A stretch of 64,000 nt of DNA from Acanthosepion esculentum. Its lineage: Eukaryota > Mollusca > Cephalopoda > Sepiida > Sepiidae. Below the pieces are notes generated by a model that was not told the origin of the DNA, made no database searches, and worked only from the letters and a program-made list of their open reading frames with translations. The stretch's first letter is position 1; the number at the start of each line of letters is the position of its first letter. The DNA is taken from contig CAXIWW010000817.1 of the NCBI GenBank assembly GCA_964036315.1, forward strand, positions 8,095,501 through 8,159,500. Reading direction: 5' to 3'. Made by a program: the position numbers and the translations under genes. Of the stretch, positions 60,701 through 64,000 are shown in pieces.

Positions 60701-63700
60701 GGACTGTCTCCTGGGTGGGCGGTCGTCTGCGTGGGACTTTCTGGGACTGGGGGTCGTCTGCGTGGGTCTTCCTCGGACTGTCTCCTGACTGGGGGGTCGT
60801 CTGCGTGGAAATTTCTGTGCCTGTCTCCTCGGTGGGGGTCGTCTGCGTGGGACTTTCTGGGACTGTCTCCTGGGTGTCGTGTTGTCTGCGTGGGACTTTC
60901 TGTGACTGTCTCCTGGGTGGGGGGTCGTCTGCGTGGGACTTTCTTGGACTGGGGGTCGTCTGCGTGGGACTTTCTGGGACTGTCTCCTGGGTGGGGGTCG
61001 TCTGCGTGGGACTTTCTGGGACTGGGGGTCGTCTGCGTGGGACTTTCTGGGACTGTCTCCTGGGTGGGAGGTCGTCTGCGTGGGACTTTCTGGGACTGTC
61101 TCCTGGGTGGGTAGTCGTCTGCGTGGGACTTTCTGAGACAGGGGTTCGTCTGCGTGGGTCTTTCTGGTACTGACTCCTGGGTGGTGTTTCGTCTGCGTGG
61201 GACTTTCTGGGACTGTCTCCTTTTTCTGCGTAGGACTTTGTGGGACTGGTGGTCGTCTGCGTGGGACATTCTGGGATTGCGTGTCGTCTGCGTGGGACTT
61301 TCTGGGACTGTTTCCTGGGCGTGGAGTCGTGTGCGTGGGACTTTCTGAGACAGGGGGTCGTCTGCGTGGGTCTTTCTGGTACTCTCTCCTGGGTGGGTGG
61401 GTCCTATCCGTGGGACTTTCTGGGACTGTCTCCTGGGTGGAGAGTCCACTGCGTGGGATTTTCTGGGACTGGGTGTCGTCTGCGTGGGACTTTCTGGGAC
61501 AGGGTGTCTTCTGCGTGGGACTTTCTGGGACTAGGTAGTCGTCTGCGTGGGAATTTCTGGTAATGTCTCCTTGGTTGGGGGCGTCTGCGTGGGACTTTCT
61601 GGGACAGTGGGTCGTCTCCGTGGGACTTTCTGGGACTGTCTCATGGGTGGGTGGGTGGTCTGCGTGGGACTTTCTGGGACTGTCTCCTTGGTGGGGGCTC
61701 GTCTGCGTAGGACATTGTGGGACTGGTGGTCGTGTGCGTGGGACTTTCTGGGACTGGGGGTCGTCTGCGTGTTACTTTCTGGGACTGTCTCCTGGGTGCG
61801 GGGTCTTCTGTATGGGACTTTCTGCGTTGGTCTTTCTTGGACTCTCTCCTGGGTGGGGAGTCGTCTGAGTGGGACTTCCTGGGACTGGGTTCGTCTGCGT
61901 GGGTCTTTCTGGGACTGTCTCCTGGGTGGGGGTCCGTCGTCGTGGGACTTTCTGGGACTGACTCCTGAGTGGAGGGTCCTCTGCGTGGGATTTTTTGGGA
62001 CTGGGTGTCGTCTGCGTGGGACTTTCTGGGACAGGGGGTCTTCTGCGTGGGACTTTCTTGGACTGGGGTTCGTCTTCGTGGGACATTCTGGTACTGGGGG
62101 TTGTCTGCGTGGGACTTTCAGGGACTCTCTTCTGGGTGGGGGATCGTCTGCGTGGGACTTTCTGGGACTGTCTCCTTGGTGTGGGGCGTCTGCCTGGGAC
62201 ATTCTGGGACTGTGGTTCGTCTGCGTGGGACTTTCTGGGACTGTCTCCTGGGTGGGGGGTCGTCTGCGTGGGACTTTGTGGGACTGGTGGTCGTCTGCGT
62301 TGGACTTTCTGGGACTGGGGGTCGTCTGCGTGTTACTTTCTTGGACTGTCTCCTGGGTGGGGATTCGTCTGTCTGGGACTTTCTGAGACTGGGTGTCATC
62401 TGCGTGGTAGTTTCTGGGACTGTCTCCTGGGTGGGGGTCGTCTGCGTGGGACTTTCTGGGACTGGGCTCCTCTGCGTGGGACTTTCTGGGAATTTCTCCT
62501 GGGTGGGGGTTCGTCTGCGTGGGACTTTCTGGGACTGTCTCCTGCGTGGGAGATCGTCTGCTTGGGACTTTCAGGGACTGGGTGTCGTCTGCGTGGGACT
62601 TTCTGGGACTGTCTCCTGGGTGGGGGTCGTCTGCGTGGGACTTTCTGGGACTGGGCTCGTCTGCGTGGGACTTTCTGGGACTGTCTCCTCGGTGGGGAGT
62701 CGTCTGCGTGGGACTTTCTGGGACTGGGGGTTGTCTGCGTGGGACTTTCAGGGACTCTCTTCTGGGTGGGGGATCGTCTGCGTGGGACTTTCTGGGACTG
62801 TCTCCTTGGTGGGGGTCGTCTGCGTGGGACATTCTGGGACTGTGGGTCGTCTGCGTGGGACATTCTGGCACTATCTCCTGGGTGGGGGGTCGTCTGCGTG
62901 GGACTTTGTGGGACTGGGGGTCGTCTGCGTGGCACTTTCTGGGACTGGGGGTCGTCTGCGTGGGTCTTTCTGGGACTGTCTCCTGGGTGGGGGTTCGTCT
63001 GCGTTGGACTTTCTGGGACTGTCTCATGCGTGGGGGTTCGTCTGCGTGGGACTTTCTGGGACTGTCTCCTGGATGGGGGCTCGTCTGCGTGGGAATTTCT
63101 GAGTCTGTCTCCTGGGTGGGGGTCGTCAGCGTGGGTCTTTCTGTTACTGGGGGTCGCCTGCGTGGGACTTTCTGGGACTGTCTCCTGGGTGGGTGTTCGT
63201 GTGAGTGGGACTTTCTGTGACTGGGGGTTGTCTGCGTGGGATATATGGGTCTGTCTCCTGGGTGGGGGGTCGTCTGCATGGGACTTTCTGGGACTGGGGG
63301 TCGTCTGCGTGGGATATATGGGTCTGTCTCCTGGGTGGGAGGTCGTCTGCATGGGACTTTCTGGGACTGGGTGTCGTCTGCGTGCGACTTTCTGGGATTG
63401 TCTCCTGGGTTGGGGGGGTCGTCTGCGTGCGACTTGCTGGGACTGGGGGTCGTCTGCGTGGGACTTTTTGGGACTGTCTCCTGTCTGGAGGATCGTCTGC
63501 GTGGGACTTTCTGGGACTAGGGGGTCGTCTGCGTGGGACTTTCTGGGACTCGGGGTCGTCTGCGTTGAACTTTCTGGGATTGGGTGTCGTCTGCGTGGGA
63601 CTTTCTGGGAATGTCTCCTGGGTGGGGGGTCGTCTGCTTGGGACTTTGTGGGACTGGGGGTCGTCTGCGTGGGACTTTCTGGGAGTGGGTGTCGTCTGCG

Positions 63701-63739
63701 TTGTACTTTCTGGGACTGTCTCCTGGGTGGGGGGTCGTC
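57403..63739 (+). repeat. Family C minisatellite array, G-rich strand on top
   Basis: About 6.3 kb of 43/31-bp units. Internal duplications are visible: GGGGATCGTCGCGTGGG at 57601 and 58823 (offset 1,222), and the CTCATGGGTTGGGGG context near 58.14 and 59.70 kb (offset about 1,560). The array ends abruptly in GGTCGTCTG, joined to TGTCGAAAAAAC of family D. The 1,080-codon minus-strand open frame 58207-61449 is another product of the stop-free unit. Confidence 0.95.
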
Positions 63740-64000
63740 TGTGTCGAAAAAACTTTTGTAATTATGGATGAGGTAAGCAATTCCCGACAATTGGACACCA
63801 ATATTTTGTGGATTCTATAAAAAGGAAAAATTAGAAATGCAGTTTTATAGTGCACACTGGAATTCGGACGATGTAAATTGTCAGACGACATACCGCACAC
63901 ATGGTGAAAGCTGTACTTTTTACTATCTGAGCAAATGAAAAATCCCTGTAAATATAGACAAATCAAGTAATTGCACACAATTTGATACCCAATTTGAAAA
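63740..64000 (-). repeat. Family D element, minus orientation, cut by the window end
   Basis: Starts TGTGTCGAAAAAACTTTTG and runs through the D unit in reverse, including GTACTTTTTACTATCTG. Only about 260 bp is inside the window. Its orientation matches 24757-25549, so the second module, like the first, is bounded by D+ on the left and D- on the right. Confidence 0.92.

Noticed and set aside
58207..61449. 1,080-codon Pro/Thr/Ser/Arg-rich frame resembling a mucin-like or structural repeat protein
   Set aside because: It lies wholly in the C minisatellite, whose consensus lacks stops in all six frames; equally long frames overlap it on the other strand, and G-run length changes shift the frame without any sign of selection.

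Overview
The window holds no gene that I can support. It is 64 kb of satellite and minisatellite DNA from a eukaryote, built almost entirely from four repeat families (A to D, names assigned here). No rRNA, tRNA, transposase, reverse transcriptase, conserved protein domain, telomere repeat or bacterial gene organisation is visible. The species cannot be named from the sequence; a heterochromatic (centromeric, pericentromeric, sex- or B-chromosome-like) region of an animal or other eukaryote is the most natural reading, as an inference.

Family A is a 73-bp satellite (about 44% GC) arranged in many places as a 219-bp trimer. Family B is a satellite of about 60 bp (about 48% GC) with several subtypes in higher-order order. 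Family C is a G-rich/C-rich minisatellite (about 65% GC) with 43-bp and 31-bp unit classes whose consensus has no stop codon in any of six frames, which explains the very long but non-coding open frames. Family D is an AT-rich 396-bp element, at most about two copies at a time, found only at borders between the other families.

Layout (plus or minus is family orientation): A+ 1-2634; D+ 2635-3427; B- 3428-4143; B+ 4144-6708; C+ (G-rich top strand) 6709-11659; C- (C-rich top strand) 11660-21476; B- 21477-24040; B+ 24041-24756; D- 24757-25549; A- 25550-27150; A+ 27151-33854; D+ then a short inverted D piece 33855-34307; B- 34308-38945; B+ 38946-42286; C+ 42287-50034; B+ 50035-57402; C+ 57403-63739; D- 63740-64000 (cut by the window end).

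The dominant architecture is a giant, nearly perfect inverted duplication: about 541-11659 is mirrored by 16629-27059 around a spacer of about 5 kb that itself contains part of a 2,686-bp tandem duplication. The arms differ by structural changes that can be read off (584 bp = 8 A monomers, a 262-bp C block, about 158 bp of C units, single-base indels). The second half repeats the D+ ... D- plan with looser symmetry: B at about 34.6-38.25 kb is mirrored at about 52.66-55.28 kb, and a segment spanning the B-to-C junction near 6.7 kb recurs in direct orientation near 57.4 kb. The region therefore looks like a mosaic made by repeated inversion, unequal exchange and segmental duplication of a few satellite modules. 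Whether the largest palindrome is real or an assembly fold-back should be settled first.
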